Source of the DNA: Alloactinosynnema sp. L-07
Lineage (GTDB): Bacteria > Actinomycetota > Actinomycetes > Mycobacteriales > Pseudonocardiaceae
Reading direction: 5' to 3'
Length of the DNA: 64,000 bases
Assembly (NCBI RefSeq): GCF_900070365.1
Contig: NZ_LN850107.1
Span: forward strand, 5,580,001 to 5,644,000
Below, piece after piece: positions 55,671 through 63,970 of this stretch. The notes below the pieces were generated by a model that was not told where the DNA came from, did no database searches, and was given only the letters and a program-made list of their open reading frames with translations. Within the stretch, counting starts at the first letter, position 1; each line of letters starts with the position of its first letter. The translations under genes were made by a program, and so were the position numbers.

Positions 55671-56879
55671 GTGAACACGGGGAACGCAGCGATCGATGAC
55701 CCGGCGGGCAAGGGGCCGGTCGGGCAGTTCAAGGATTTCTTCCGGCTCCATTGGACCCGTGGCGACGCGGGCCGGGAGACGCCGGAATGGGTATGGCATT
55801 TCGCCTACCGGACCTGGTTGATCGCCTTGTTGTTCAAGGTGCTCGGGTCCTCTTGGGACGAATCGTGGCACTTCAAGTTCCTGCGTGACGACCTCGCCCC
55901 GCCGCACCTGATCAATACCGTCGGCACCGGCATCGCGGTGGTGCTGGTCGCGATCCACAGCTTCACCGGCATGGCGGCCACGAAGCGGTCCGTGCGTCTG
56001 CTGCAGTGGGGCCTCGGCGTGTTCCTGATCGCCGCCCCGCTCGATGTGATCAACCACCGGATCAACGGCCTGGACCTGACCGCGTGGAGCCCGTCGCACG
56101 CGCTCCTCTACTTCGGCACCGCGCTCATGATCGCCGGGCTGATCGACGGCTGGTACTCGGCGGGACCCGGCGGCAAATCGAGGCCGTGGGTGCTGGGTGC
56201 GCTGTGGTTGTTCTTCTTCGAGAACATGCTGTTCCCCAACGGGCAGCAGGAGTACGGCGTGCTCGAGTTGCGGTCCTGCATGCCGAACGGCGTGCTGACG
56301 ATCGATCAGTGCTACGCGGAGCGCACGCTGCTGGAGTTCGCCGCCGGGGAGATCGGCCGCCCGGTCGACTATCAGGCTATCGAGCAGTTCGCGCTGCCGA
56401 TCCCGAGCTGGGTGTACCCGATGTGGGGCATCGGCATGGCCGCGCTGGTGCTGGCGGCCGCGGCGAAGACGATCGGGACCCGCTGGGCGGCCACGATGGT
56501 CGCGGGCGTGTACGTCGCCTACCGCGCGGTGATCTGGCCGCTGCTGACGATCGGGGACTTCCCGCCGTCGACGGTGCCGTTCTACCTGGTGTTCGTCGGC
56601 CTCGCGATCGACATCGTGCGCAGGCTGAATCTCGGGCACACCCTGGAGGCCGTGGCGGGCGCCGCCGCGGTGACCGTGCTCGGCCACGCCGCGCTCTACG
56701 CCCAGGACGCGCTGATCGCCGCGCCGCCGATCGCATGGTGGTCGGCCCCGATCACGTTCGCGCTGGTGGCGATCCTGTGGTGGCTCGGCAAGCCGGTGGG
56801 CGCCTGGTTCACCAAACGCCAGTCCGCCGCGCCCGCCCTCGCCAGCCGATCGTTCAACAATTCTAATGTTCAAACGTAG
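55671..56879 (+). CDS. Polytopic membrane protein of unknown function
   Basis: A 402-residue membrane protein. After a soluble 40-residue head (HWTRGDAGRETPEWVWHFAYR) there are about eight hydrophobic segments, separated by loops with SSWDESWHFKFLRDDLAPPH and SPSHALLYFGTALM; a large outside loop (QQEYGVLELRSCMPNG, two Cys) lies mid-protein. The HxxxF...HLI and SPSH histidines could bind metal or haem, but no family is recognised. The last residues (SFNNSNVQT) and the stop are encoded by the AT-rich palindromic repeat starting at 56852, so the original C-terminus may have been different. Confidence 0.75.
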   Translation: MNTGNAAIDDPAGKGPVGQFKDFFRLHWTRGDAGRETPEWVWHFAYRTWLIALLFKVLGSSWDESWHFKFLRDDLAPPHLINTVGTGIAVVLVAIHSFTGMAATKRSVRLLQWGLGVFLIAAPLDVINHRINGLDLTAWSPSHALLYFGTALMIAGLIDGWYSAGPGGKSRPWVLGALWLFFFENMLFPNGQQEYGVLELRSCMPNGVLTIDQCYAERTLLEFAAGEIGRPVDYQAIEQFALPIPSWVYPMWGIGMAALVLAAAAKTIGTRWAATMVAGVYVAYRAVIWPLLTIGDFPPSTVPFYLVFVGLAIDIVRRLNLGHTLEAVAGAAAVTVLGHAALYAQDALIAAPPIAWWSAPITFALVAILWWLGKPVGAWFTKRQSAAPALASRSFNNSNVQT

Positions 56880-56904
56880 GATTGTTGAACATTAGAATTG
56901 TAGG
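56852..56904. repeat. AT-rich palindromic element (GTTCAACAAT family), copy 3
   Basis: A perfect 16-bp stem, 56858-56873 (CAATTCTAATGTTCAA) with 56885-56900 (TTGAACATTAGAATTG), and an 11-base loop. It begins with GTTCAACAATTCTA and contains GTAGGATTGTTGAAC. It overlaps the end of the membrane-protein gene, providing its stop codon (56877-56879), and lies between convergent genes, next to a GC-rich terminator. Confidence 0.9.
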
Positions 56905-56913
56905 CTGATACGA

Positions 56914-56952
56914 CGAACGCCCCACTCCCGCAGCCGGGGAGGGGGGCGTTCG
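56914..56952. terminator. GC-rich terminator downstream of fba
   Basis: CGAACGCCCC (56914-56923) pairs with GGGGCGTTCG (56943-56952), with a further imperfect CTCCCG/CGGGGA stem inside. It lies between the membrane-protein gene and the fba stop at 56967. Confidence 0.8.
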
Positions 56953-56966
56953 CGCGTGAAGTTGGG

Positions 56967-58001
<1,035 letters not shown>

Positions 58002-58087
58002 CGGTGGGTCCTCCTCGGAAATGGCCTGCGCCCGTCAGCGGCATCCTACGAGGCGGACCCGGCGGGCCGATCGGGCAGAGTGGCGGC

Positions 58088-58372
58088 ATGGCCAAAGCGA
58101 CCTGGAACGGCGTGCTCATCGCCGAGAGCGACGACACCGTCATCGTCGAGCGGAACCACTATTTCCCCGCCGACTCGGTGCGCCGCGAGTACCTGCGCCC
58201 CTCCGACACGACCACTTTCTGCCCGTGGAAGGGCACCGCGAACTACTACTCGCTCGACGTGGACGGCGCGGAGAACACCGACGCCGTCTGGTACTACGCC
58301 GACCCGAAACCCGAAGCCGCCCAGATCAAGGACCGCGTCGCCTTCTGGCGCGGCGTCGAGGTCGTTGACTAG
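58088..58372 (+). CDS. DUF427 domain-containing protein
   Basis: A 94-residue protein: KATWNGVLIAESDDTVIVER, HYFPADSVRREYLRPSDT, TFCPWKGTANYYSLDVDG and AVWYYADPKPEAAQIKDRVAFW. The family is a small beta-tent fold of unknown function, sometimes fused to other domains. It is divergent from fba (86 bases between starts), and its stop overlaps the TetR gene's stop by 4 bases on the opposite strand. Confidence 0.9.
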   Translation: MAKATWNGVLIAESDDTVIVERNHYFPADSVRREYLRPSDTTTFCPWKGTANYYSLDVDGAENTDAVWYYADPKPEAAQIKDRVAFWRGVEVVD

Positions 58373-58899
58373 GTCAACAGCCCGATGAGCCGGTGGGCCG
58401 CGGCCGCGCAGCGGTCGCGGTCACCGGTCACCAGCAAGTCCAGCAGGATCCCTTTCAGGCCGCTGACCAGCACTGTCGCGTCCACGCTCGGCTCGTCGCG
58501 GTCGGCGAGCAGGCCGGTGACCACGTCCAACCAGTCGGCGACGGCGTGCCGGGCGATCTCGGTGAACGGCCCGTCGGTCAGGCCGGCCGCGAGCAGGTGG
58601 AACATCACGACGTAGTGCCCGCGGTTGGCCGGGTCGGCCATGGTGTCCCAGCCGGTGCGCGCCGCGGCTTTGTCGCCGCGCGCGGCCTGGACCGCGGCGA
58701 TCGCCCGCGCGCGGTGTTCGGCGAACGCCTGGTCGAGCAGGTTCTCCCGGGTGCCGAAGTAGTGCACGAGCATGCGCGCGCTGGTCCCGAGTTCAGCGGC
58801 GAGACCCCGCAGGCTGAACTCGGCCAGTCCTCGCTCGGCCAGATAGTCGAGGGTCCGCGCGACCAGTTCGTCGCGGCGGGCCTGGTCGGGCTGGCGCAC
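58369..58899 (-). CDS. TetR-family regulator controlling the adjacent SDR gene
   Basis: A 176-residue TetR-type protein. The HTH lies in the first 50 residues (DELVARTLDYLAERGLAEFS, GLAAELGTSARMLVHYFGTREN). GTG 58899 is chosen because AAGGAGG sits 5 bases upstream; longer frames read through the divergent promoter. The intergenic region carries an inverted repeat (58918-58930 with 58951-58963), so this protein probably represses the divergent SDR gene and itself. Ligand unknown. Confidence 0.85.
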   Translation of the reverse strand: MRQPDQARRDELVARTLDYLAERGLAEFSLRGLAAELGTSARMLVHYFGTRENLLDQAFAEHRARAIAAVQAARGDKAAARTGWDTMADPANRGHYVVMFHLLAAGLTDGPFTEIARHAVADWLDVVTGLLADRDEPSVDATVLVSGLKGILLDLLVTGDRDRCAAAAHRLIGLLT

Positions 58900-58917
58900 G
58901 CCCACCTCCTTGACTGA

Positions 58918-58963
58918 AGCACGTGTTACATCTACGGTCGACCCCATGAGTGTAACAAGTGCT
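58918..58963. promoter_or_regulatory. Inverted-repeat operator candidate in the TetR-SDR promoter
   Basis: AGCACGTGTTACA (58918-58930) and TGTAACAAGTGCT (58951-58963) form a 13-bp inverted repeat with one mismatch and a 20-base spacer. The right arm overlaps the first codons of the SDR gene (ATG 58946) and the left arm lies just upstream of the TetR start. This is the usual place for a TetR operator governing both directions. Confidence 0.6.
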
Positions 58964-59653
58964 ACAAGAACCGCTGTCGTCACCGGCGGCAGCGCCGGAG
59001 TCGGCCTCGCGCTGGCCCGCCGACTGGTCGCCGACGGTGTCGACGTGACGATCTGCGGCCGGGACAAGGCCCGGCTCGCCCAGGTCGAAGGCGTCCGCAC
59101 GGTCGTCGCGGATCTGTCGACCGAGGCGGGCGCCCGAGCGGTCGCCGACGCCGCACCGGACCGGATCGACCTCTTGTTCAACAATGCAGGTGTTCAACTG
59201 TTGAACAATTGGACGATCGAGCCGACGGCGGACCTGCTGGCCGACATCGACGGCGAGGTCGGCCTGAACCTGCTCGGCCCGATGCGGCTGACCGCGATGC
59301 TGCTGCCACGCCTGAGCAAGTCGGCGGTGATCGTCAATGTGACGTCCGGATTGGGGCTCGTGCCCAAGCGGGCCGCGCCCGGATACTGCGCCACCAAAGC
59401 CGGACTGAGCGCGTTCAGCACGTCGCTGCGGTATCAACTGGCGCCCCGACGGGTGGTCGAGGCGATGCTGCCGCTGGTCGACACGGCCATGACCGCGGGC
59501 CGCGGCACCGGAAAGATCAGCGCGGACGCCGCGGCTCAAGCGATCCTGTCCGGGCTGCACCGCGACGTGATCAGGATCGGCGCGACCCGAAAGCTGGCCG
59601 CGTTGCACCGACTCGCGCCGGGACTGGCGGCCCGGATCATCCGCGACAAGTAG
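58946..59653 (+). CDS. Short-chain dehydrogenase/reductase
   Basis: A 235-residue classical SDR: cofactor loop VVTGGSAGVGLALARR (TGGSAGVG), acidic-residue-poor beta-2 (TICGRDKAR, suggesting NADP), the structural NNAG motif (LLFNNAG), Ser in VNVTSGLGLV and Y-x3-K in PGYCATKAGLSAF. Substrate unknown. ATG 58946 starts inside the operator-like repeat. An AT-rich palindrome of the GTTCAACAAT family lies over the NNAG codons (59174-59210), giving unusual codons there. Probably repressed by the divergent TetR protein. Confidence 0.88.
   Translation: MSVTSATRTAVVTGGSAGVGLALARRLVADGVDVTICGRDKARLAQVEGVRTVVADLSTEAGARAVADAAPDRIDLLFNNAGVQLLNNWTIEPTADLLADIDGEVGLNLLGPMRLTAMLLPRLSKSAVIVNVTSGLGLVPKRAAPGYCATKAGLSAFSTSLRYQLAPRRVVEAMLPLVDTAMTAGRGTGKISADAAAQAILSGLHRDVIRIGATRKLAALHRLAPGLAARIIRDK
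59174..59210 (+). repeat. GTTCAACAAT-type palindrome inside an SDR coding region
   Basis: TGTTCAACTGTTGAACA (59191-59207) is a perfect palindrome around one base; TTGTTCAACAAT precedes it at 59174 and AACAATT follows. It encodes the NNAG motif and the next ten residues with AAT, GCA, GTT and CAA codons that are rare in the rest of this genome. It looks like the dispersed intergenic element at 21522, 46222 and 56852. Confidence 0.65.
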
Positions 59654-59680
59654 TAACTGTTACTTCAAATTACAGTTACT
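59652..59680. promoter_or_regulatory. Palindromic operator candidate upstream of second SDR
   Basis: AGTAACTGTTA (59652-59662) and TTACAGTTACT (59670-59680) form an inverted repeat with one mismatch, starting on the preceding stop codon; a further GGTTACT lies at 59688. It is about 50 bases before the next SDR gene, a fitting place for a TetR-type operator whose regulator is not identified. Confidence 0.5.
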
Positions 59681-59725
59681 TGTGGTAGGTTACTCGCGGT
59701 AAGAAGCGACCGAGGAGGCTCCACG

Positions 59726-60649
59726 ATGGGTGCGACGAACCTGCTGGCCCGCAAGACCGGCGTGCGCGGCAAGGTCATCCTGATCACCGGTGCCGCCCGC
59801 GGCTTCGGCGCGGGACTGGCCAAGCGGTTCGCCGCGCAGGGGGCCAAGGTCGCGCTCGTCGGAATCGAGCCGGACGAGATGGCCAAGGTCGCCGTCGAGT
59901 GCGGGCCCGACGCGGCGGTCTTCGAGGCCGACGTCACCGACTGGGCCGCGCTGGAGACCGCCGCCAGGGGTGTCGTCGAGCGGTTCGGCGGGATCGACAT
60001 CGTGGTGGCCAACGCGGGCATCGCGGCGACCGGCTTCATCCGCTCGATCGACCCCAAGGCCTTCGAGCGCACCATCGAGGTCGACCTGCTCGGCGTGTGG
60101 CGCACAATCCGGGTGACCCTGCCGCACGTGATCGAGCGCAAGGGCTACGTCCTGGTCGTCTCGTCGCTGGCCGCGATCACCCACGCCCCCGGCATGGGCG
60201 CCTACGCCGCGGCGAAGGCAGGCGTCGAGGCGTTCACCAACAGCCTGCGCGCCGAGGTCCGCCACCTGGGCGTGAAGGTCGGCGTCGCGCACCCGTCCTG
60301 GATCTCCACCGACCTGGTCCATGGCGCCGACCAGCACCCGGTGTTCGGCCCGCTGCGGTCGGCGATGCCGGGCGTGCTGGGCAAGACCTACCCGGTCGAG
60401 GTCGCCCTGGACGCCTTGGAGAAGGGCATCCTGCGGCGCGACCGCACGGTGCACGTGCCTGGCTGGGTCGGCGCGCTCAAGCTCATCCGCTCGTTCCTGC
60501 CGCCGATCATCGAGATCGGCGCCAAGCTGCGCGGCGACTTGGTCGCCAAGGCCGACAAGGCCGCGCTCGAGGACATCGCCCGACGCGGTGCCGAGGCCGC
60601 CTCCCGCCCGGTCGGCGCGGGCGGGCAGGCCGACGCCGCGAACCGCTAG
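59726..60649 (+). CDS. Short-chain dehydrogenase/reductase
   Basis: A 307-residue SDR: ILITGAARGFGAGLAKRFA cofactor loop, FEADVTDW, VVANAGIAATGF, Ser in VLVVSSLAAITH and Y-x3-K in MGAYAAAKAGVEAFTNSL. The extended C-terminus (WVGALKLIRSFLPPIIEIGA, then a charged helix) resembles the lipid/steroid-acting SDRs abundant in actinomycetes. It is separated from the previous SDR by an operator-like palindrome and followed after 22 bases by a PPOX gene, probably in one transcript. GAGGAGG precedes the ATG. Confidence 0.9.
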   Translation: MGATNLLARKTGVRGKVILITGAARGFGAGLAKRFAAQGAKVALVGIEPDEMAKVAVECGPDAAVFEADVTDWAALETAARGVVERFGGIDIVVANAGIAATGFIRSIDPKAFERTIEVDLLGVWRTIRVTLPHVIERKGYVLVVSSLAAITHAPGMGAYAAAKAGVEAFTNSLRAEVRHLGVKVGVAHPSWISTDLVHGADQHPVFGPLRSAMPGVLGKTYPVEVALDALEKGILRRDRTVHVPGWVGALKLIRSFLPPIIEIGAKLRGDLVAKADKAALEDIARRGAEAASRPVGAGGQADAANR

Positions 60650-60671
60650 CCTGGCTGCCAAGGAGGCGCTG

Positions 60672-61136
60672 ATGTCGCGACGGGACCAGATCAAGCTCAC
60701 GCCCCAGGAGATCGCGGATTTCCTGGCCGAAGAGAAGGTCGCCAACGTCGCCACGATCGGGCGCACCGGCAGGCCGCACCTCGTGCCGGTCTGGTACCTG
60801 CCGGACGGCTCGACGCTGAGCACCTGGACCTACGAGTCGTCGCAGAAGGTGGCCAACCTGCGCCGCCTCGCCCAGGCGACGGTGCTGGTCGAGGCGGGCA
60901 CGTCCTACGAGGAACTTCGCGGCGTATCACTGGAGTGCGACGTGGAGATCGTCGAGGACACCGAGCGGATCACCGCCATCGGCAGCGCGCTGACCGAGCG
61001 GTACACCGGCAGCCCCGAGGTCGCCGCGGCGGCGTCGCAGTTCGTCCGCGCCCAGGCGGCCAAGCGGGTCGGCCTGGTGTTCCACCCGACCAAGGTCGTG
61101 TCCTGGGACCACAGCAAACTCGGCGGCACGTACTAG
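60672..61136 (+). CDS. PPOX-class F420/FMN-binding split-barrel protein
   Basis: A 154-residue flavin-reductase-like beta-barrel: LTPQEIADFLAEEKVANVAT, GRTGRPHLVPVWYLPDG, SSQKVANLRRLAQATVLVE and a C-terminal HPTKVVSWDHSKL. In actinomycetes such proteins usually bind F420, FMN or haem; the cofactor cannot be chosen from sequence alone. AAGGAGG lies 5-6 bases before the ATG. Its stop overlaps the convergent cold-shock-like gene by 4 bases. Confidence 0.88.
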   Translation: MSRRDQIKLTPQEIADFLAEEKVANVATIGRTGRPHLVPVWYLPDGSTLSTWTYESSQKVANLRRLAQATVLVEAGTSYEELRGVSLECDVEIVEDTERITAIGSALTERYTGSPEVAAAASQFVRAQAAKRVGLVFHPTKVVSWDHSKLGGTY

Positions 61137-61351
61137 CGAAGCAGTCGGACGCTGGTCGCGCGGTAGATGTATCCGTCCTGGTCGGCGTCCTCGTAGTCGA
61201 ACTCCACAGCGTTACCCGCGGTGAGGGTGCGGAAGCCGGGCATGTCGACGATGTGGCAGAAGTGCGCCCATACCGGCTCGGCCAGCGCGGGCGAGGTGAG
61301 CACGCCCCAGCCCTCCTCGTCCAACCACGACTCGACCACGCCCTGGATCAC
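61133..61351 (-). CDS. Cold-shock-domain-like small protein
   Basis: A 72-residue protein from GTG 61351: QGVVESWLDEEGWGVLTSP, then VWAHFCHIV, AGNAVEFDYEDADQDGYIYRATSVRLL. The strand order and the GWGV/VHF-like positions resemble the cold-shock OB-fold (KWFNxxKGFGFI, VFVHFSAI), with Trp and Tyr in place of the usual aromatic RNA-binding residues. It overlaps the upstream YciI-like gene as GTGA. An RNA-binding role is plausible but unproven. Confidence 0.75.
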   Translation of the reverse strand: MIQGVVESWLDEEGWGVLTSPALAEPVWAHFCHIVDMPGFRTLTAGNAVEFDYEDADQDGYIYRATSVRLLR

Positions 61352-61632
61352 TGGGTCGCCCAAGGACCAAGGGCGATCGTCCACTCGCGCACGGTCCGGG
61401 CTGCCGCGATTCCCTCGGTCGTGTACGGATCGACGGCCAGGATGGCGTCGAGTTCGGCCCGGTCCACGACCTTGAGCACCACGAACCCGCCGGTGCCGTC
61501 CGCCCACGGGCCCGCGGCCAGGACCTGGCCGGTCTCAATGAGAGTCCCCAGGTACGCGCGATGCAGCGGGCGAACCTCGGCGAGACGGTCGGCGTCGTCG
61601 ATGTAGGTGGTGTCCACGGTGAACCAAGTCAT
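61348..61632 (-). CDS. YCII-related protein
   Basis: A 94-residue ferredoxin-like YciI-family protein: FTVDTTYIDDADRLAEVRPL, HRAYLGTLIETGQVLAAGP and ELDAILAVDPYTTEGI, with the conserved His-Asp region of this family. YciI proteins form dimers and may have hydrolase or decyclase-like activity; the substrate is unknown. Co-translated with the cold-shock-like gene behind it. Confidence 0.88.
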   Translation of the reverse strand: MTWFTVDTTYIDDADRLAEVRPLHRAYLGTLIETGQVLAAGPWADGTGGFVVLKVVDRAELDAILAVDPYTTEGIAAARTVREWTIALGPWATQ

Positions 61633-61696
61633 GGCGTGATGATCCCAGTCGGGGTTTGCCGGTGTGTTCGGGATCGCCGCCCGGTAAGGTTTGTCC

Positions 61697-62341
61697 GTGG
61701 CAGGGGATGGTGTGCAACCAGGTGATTACCCTCCGGCGCGCGGATTCATCGCGGAGCCGGGGCAACCGGTTGAGGGCAATGCTGAGCGCAGCGTCGAACA
61801 GACGCTGACCCGGCTGCGGGCGATCGACCTCAAGAGTTCGCCGCCAGCCGCGCCCGAGGCGCCCCTGACCTTGGAAGATCTCTACCGGACGCACCGGATG
61901 CGGCTCATCCGGTTGGCCCTGCTGCTGGTCGACGAGCCCGCCACGGCCGAGGACGTCGTCCAGGAGGCGTTCACCGGTCTGCACCGCAACTGGGGCGGCC
62001 TGCGCGACGCGGCCGCGGCAGTCGGGTACCTGCGGACCGCGGTGGTCAACGGGTCCCGCAGCGTGCTGCGGCGCCGCAAAACCGCACGCGAGTACACCCC
62101 GCCGCACGCGGTCAACGCCCGGTCGGCCGAGAGCCTTGCCATGCTGACCGCCGAACACCAGGGCGTGGTGAAGGCGCTGTCACAGCTGCCGCCCCGCCAG
62201 CGCGAGGTCTTGGTGCTGCGCTACTACGGCAACCTCACCGAGGCCGAGATCGCCGAGGCCGCAGGCATCTCGAAGGGAACGGTCAAGTCCACCGCCAGCC
62301 GCGCGCTGGAAGCCCTACAGAAGATCATGAACACCCCGTGA
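61697..62341 (+). CDS. SigE-family ECF RNA polymerase sigma factor (copy 3)
   Basis: A 214-residue sigma factor with a 60-residue N-terminal extension (QPGDYPPARGFIAEPGQPVE) before region 2 (LEDLYRTHRMRLIRLALLLV, DEPATAEDVVQEAFTGLHR). Region 4 has LPPRQREVLVLRYYGNLTE and the recognition helix ISKGTVKSTASRALEALQ. The extension is longer than in the two factors at 35.3 and 37.3 kb. No anti-sigma gene follows; nagA is next, after its own operator region. GTG 61697 is used; TTG 61691 is possible. Confidence 0.9.
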   Translation: MAGDGVQPGDYPPARGFIAEPGQPVEGNAERSVEQTLTRLRAIDLKSSPPAAPEAPLTLEDLYRTHRMRLIRLALLLVDEPATAEDVVQEAFTGLHRNWGGLRDAAAAVGYLRTAVVNGSRSVLRRRKTAREYTPPHAVNARSAESLAMLTAEHQGVVKALSQLPPRQREVLVLRYYGNLTEAEIAEAAGISKGTVKSTASRALEALQKIMNTP

Positions 62342-62359
62342 TCGAATAACTACGCAAAG

Positions 62360-62391
62360 TTTGGTTTAGACCACTGAGGTCTAGACCACCT
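62360..62391 (+). promoter_or_regulatory. Tandem DasR-type (dre) operators upstream of nagA
   Basis: TGGTTTAGACCACT (62362-62375) and GAGGTCTAGACCACC (62376-62390) each match the DasR consensus core TGGTCTAGACCA closely. DasR is the GntR-type repressor of N-acetylglucosamine genes in actinomycetes, released by glucosamine-6-phosphate. Two adjacent sites lie about 35-65 bases before the nagA start. Confidence 0.82.
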
Positions 62392-62425
62392 AGACTCCTC
62401 ACCGAGGAACCTCGGGAGGACGGGC

Positions 62426-63544
62426 ATGGCTGGACAACTGATCACCGGGCGGATCGTCACACCGGACGGCGTACTCGACGACGGCTGGCTCCACATCGAC
62501 GGCGGGAAGATCAAAGCCGTCGGCACGGACCAGGCACCCGCCACCGAGCGGACCACCCGAGCGGACTGGGTCGTCCCTGGCTTCATCGACATCCACTGCC
62601 ACGGCGGCGGCGGGGCCGCGTTCACCAGCCCCAACCCCGACGACATCCGCACCGCGACGGCCTTCCACGCCCGTCACGGCACCACGACGCTACTGGCCAG
62701 CCTGGTCTCGCGCCCCATCCCCGAACTGGTCGAACAACTCGCGATCCTGCGCGAACACGTCACCGACGGCGTGATCGCGGGCGTCCACCTGGAGGGCCCT
62801 TTCCTCGCCGAGGCCCGCTGCGGCGCCCACGACCCGGCGATCCTGACGCCCCCCGACCGCGACTCGGTCGCCGCTCTGCTGGATACCGGCCAGGTCCGAA
62901 TGGTGACCCTGGCCCCCGAACTCGACGGGGCGATCGACGCGGTGAAACAACTCGTCGACGGCGGCTCCATCGCCGCCATCGGCCACACCGACGCCGTCGA
63001 GTCCCTGGTCCTACCCGCCATCGACGCGGGAGCGACCGTCGCGACCCACCTGTTCAACGGCATGCGCCCCCTCCACCACCGCGAACCCGGCCCCATCGGC
63101 GCTTTGCTGGACGACGAGCGGGTATCGGTCGAACTGATCTGCGACCTGGTCCACCTGAGCCCCACGATCGTGCGCATGGCCGCCCAACACGCAGGGACAA
63201 ACAGAACTGTCCTGGTCACCGACGCAATCTCAGCAACAGGAGCGGGCGACGGCCAGTACCAACTCGGCGGCCTGACCATCGAAGTCCGAGACGGCGTCCC
63301 CACCGTCCAGGGCAGCAACTCCCTGGCAGGCAGCACCCTGACCATGGACGCGGCGTTCCGCAACCTGATCACCGCCTGCGGCCTGGACATCACCGCCGCC
63401 GTCGCCGCCACGGCAGCCCGTCCGGCTGACCTACTCGGCCTGGACACCGGCAGACTCGCCGCCGGAAAGTCCGCAGACGTGGTCCTCCTGGACGACAAAC
63501 TGCAGGTGGAACGCGTCTTGCAGCGAGGGAACTGGATCGCCTGA
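62426..63544 (+). CDS. nagA: N-acetylglucosamine-6-phosphate deacetylase
   Basis: A 372-residue amidohydrolase that removes acetate from GlcNAc-6-phosphate, feeding aminosugar catabolism and supplying the DasR inducer glucosamine-6-phosphate. Motifs: VVPGFIDIHCHGGGG (metal HxH), IAGVHLEGPFLAEARCGAH (metal Glu), AAIGHTDAVES, THLFNGMRPLHHREPG (His), LICDLVHL and LVTDAISATGAG (catalytic Asp). GGGAGGAC precedes the ATG. The tandem dre sites upstream indicate DasR repression. The product is cytoplasmic. Confidence 0.95.
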   Translation: MAGQLITGRIVTPDGVLDDGWLHIDGGKIKAVGTDQAPATERTTRADWVVPGFIDIHCHGGGGAAFTSPNPDDIRTATAFHARHGTTTLLASLVSRPIPELVEQLAILREHVTDGVIAGVHLEGPFLAEARCGAHDPAILTPPDRDSVAALLDTGQVRMVTLAPELDGAIDAVKQLVDGGSIAAIGHTDAVESLVLPAIDAGATVATHLFNGMRPLHHREPGPIGALLDDERVSVELICDLVHLSPTIVRMAAQHAGTNRTVLVTDAISATGAGDGQYQLGGLTIEVRDGVPTVQGSNSLAGSTLTMDAAFRNLITACGLDITAAVAATAARPADLLGLDTGRLAAGKSADVVLLDDKLQVERVLQRGNWIA

Positions 63545-63800
63545 TCGCGAGGCGAAAACTCGAATGGGACCGAACTAGAACAGACGGACCGGCGCCGAGC
63601 GGGCGGACCGCGCGGGCCGGGATCGATCCAACGCAGGATGGGACCGGACAGGGCGGAACCCGGGCTCGGCCGGGGACCGCAGGCGGGACCCGGTGCGAGG
63701 CCGAACCCGGCCAGGGCGGGACCCCGGGCAGGGCACTGCCGGACCCAGGGCAGGCCGACCCGAGAGCAGCGCCGAATGGGGGCCGGGGCGGGCCGGCCGG

Positions 63801-63970
63801 GGCAACGCCGAACCGGGAGCAGGTTAACCCGAGGACAGGGCCAGACCGAGGCAGCGCCGAACGGGGGCCAGGCCTGCCGAGCCGGGGCAACGCCGAACCG
63901 GGAGCAGGTCGACCCGAGGACAGGGCCAGACCGGAGCAGCGCCGGATCCGGGGCAGAGCAGGACCGGGTA
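63801..63970 (+). repeat. GC-rich tandem repeat, about 85-bp unit, in a gene-free end region
   Basis: From 63545 to the end of the window no convincing gene is seen. The DNA is low-complexity and purine-biased on the plus strand (GGGAC, CCGGGGC, GACAGGG words). Two near-identical copies of an 85-bp unit begin at 63801 and 63886 (GGCAACGCCGAACCGGGAGC), and a degenerate third precedes them at about 63716. The open frames here are repeat-driven and not supported as coding. Confidence 0.65.
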
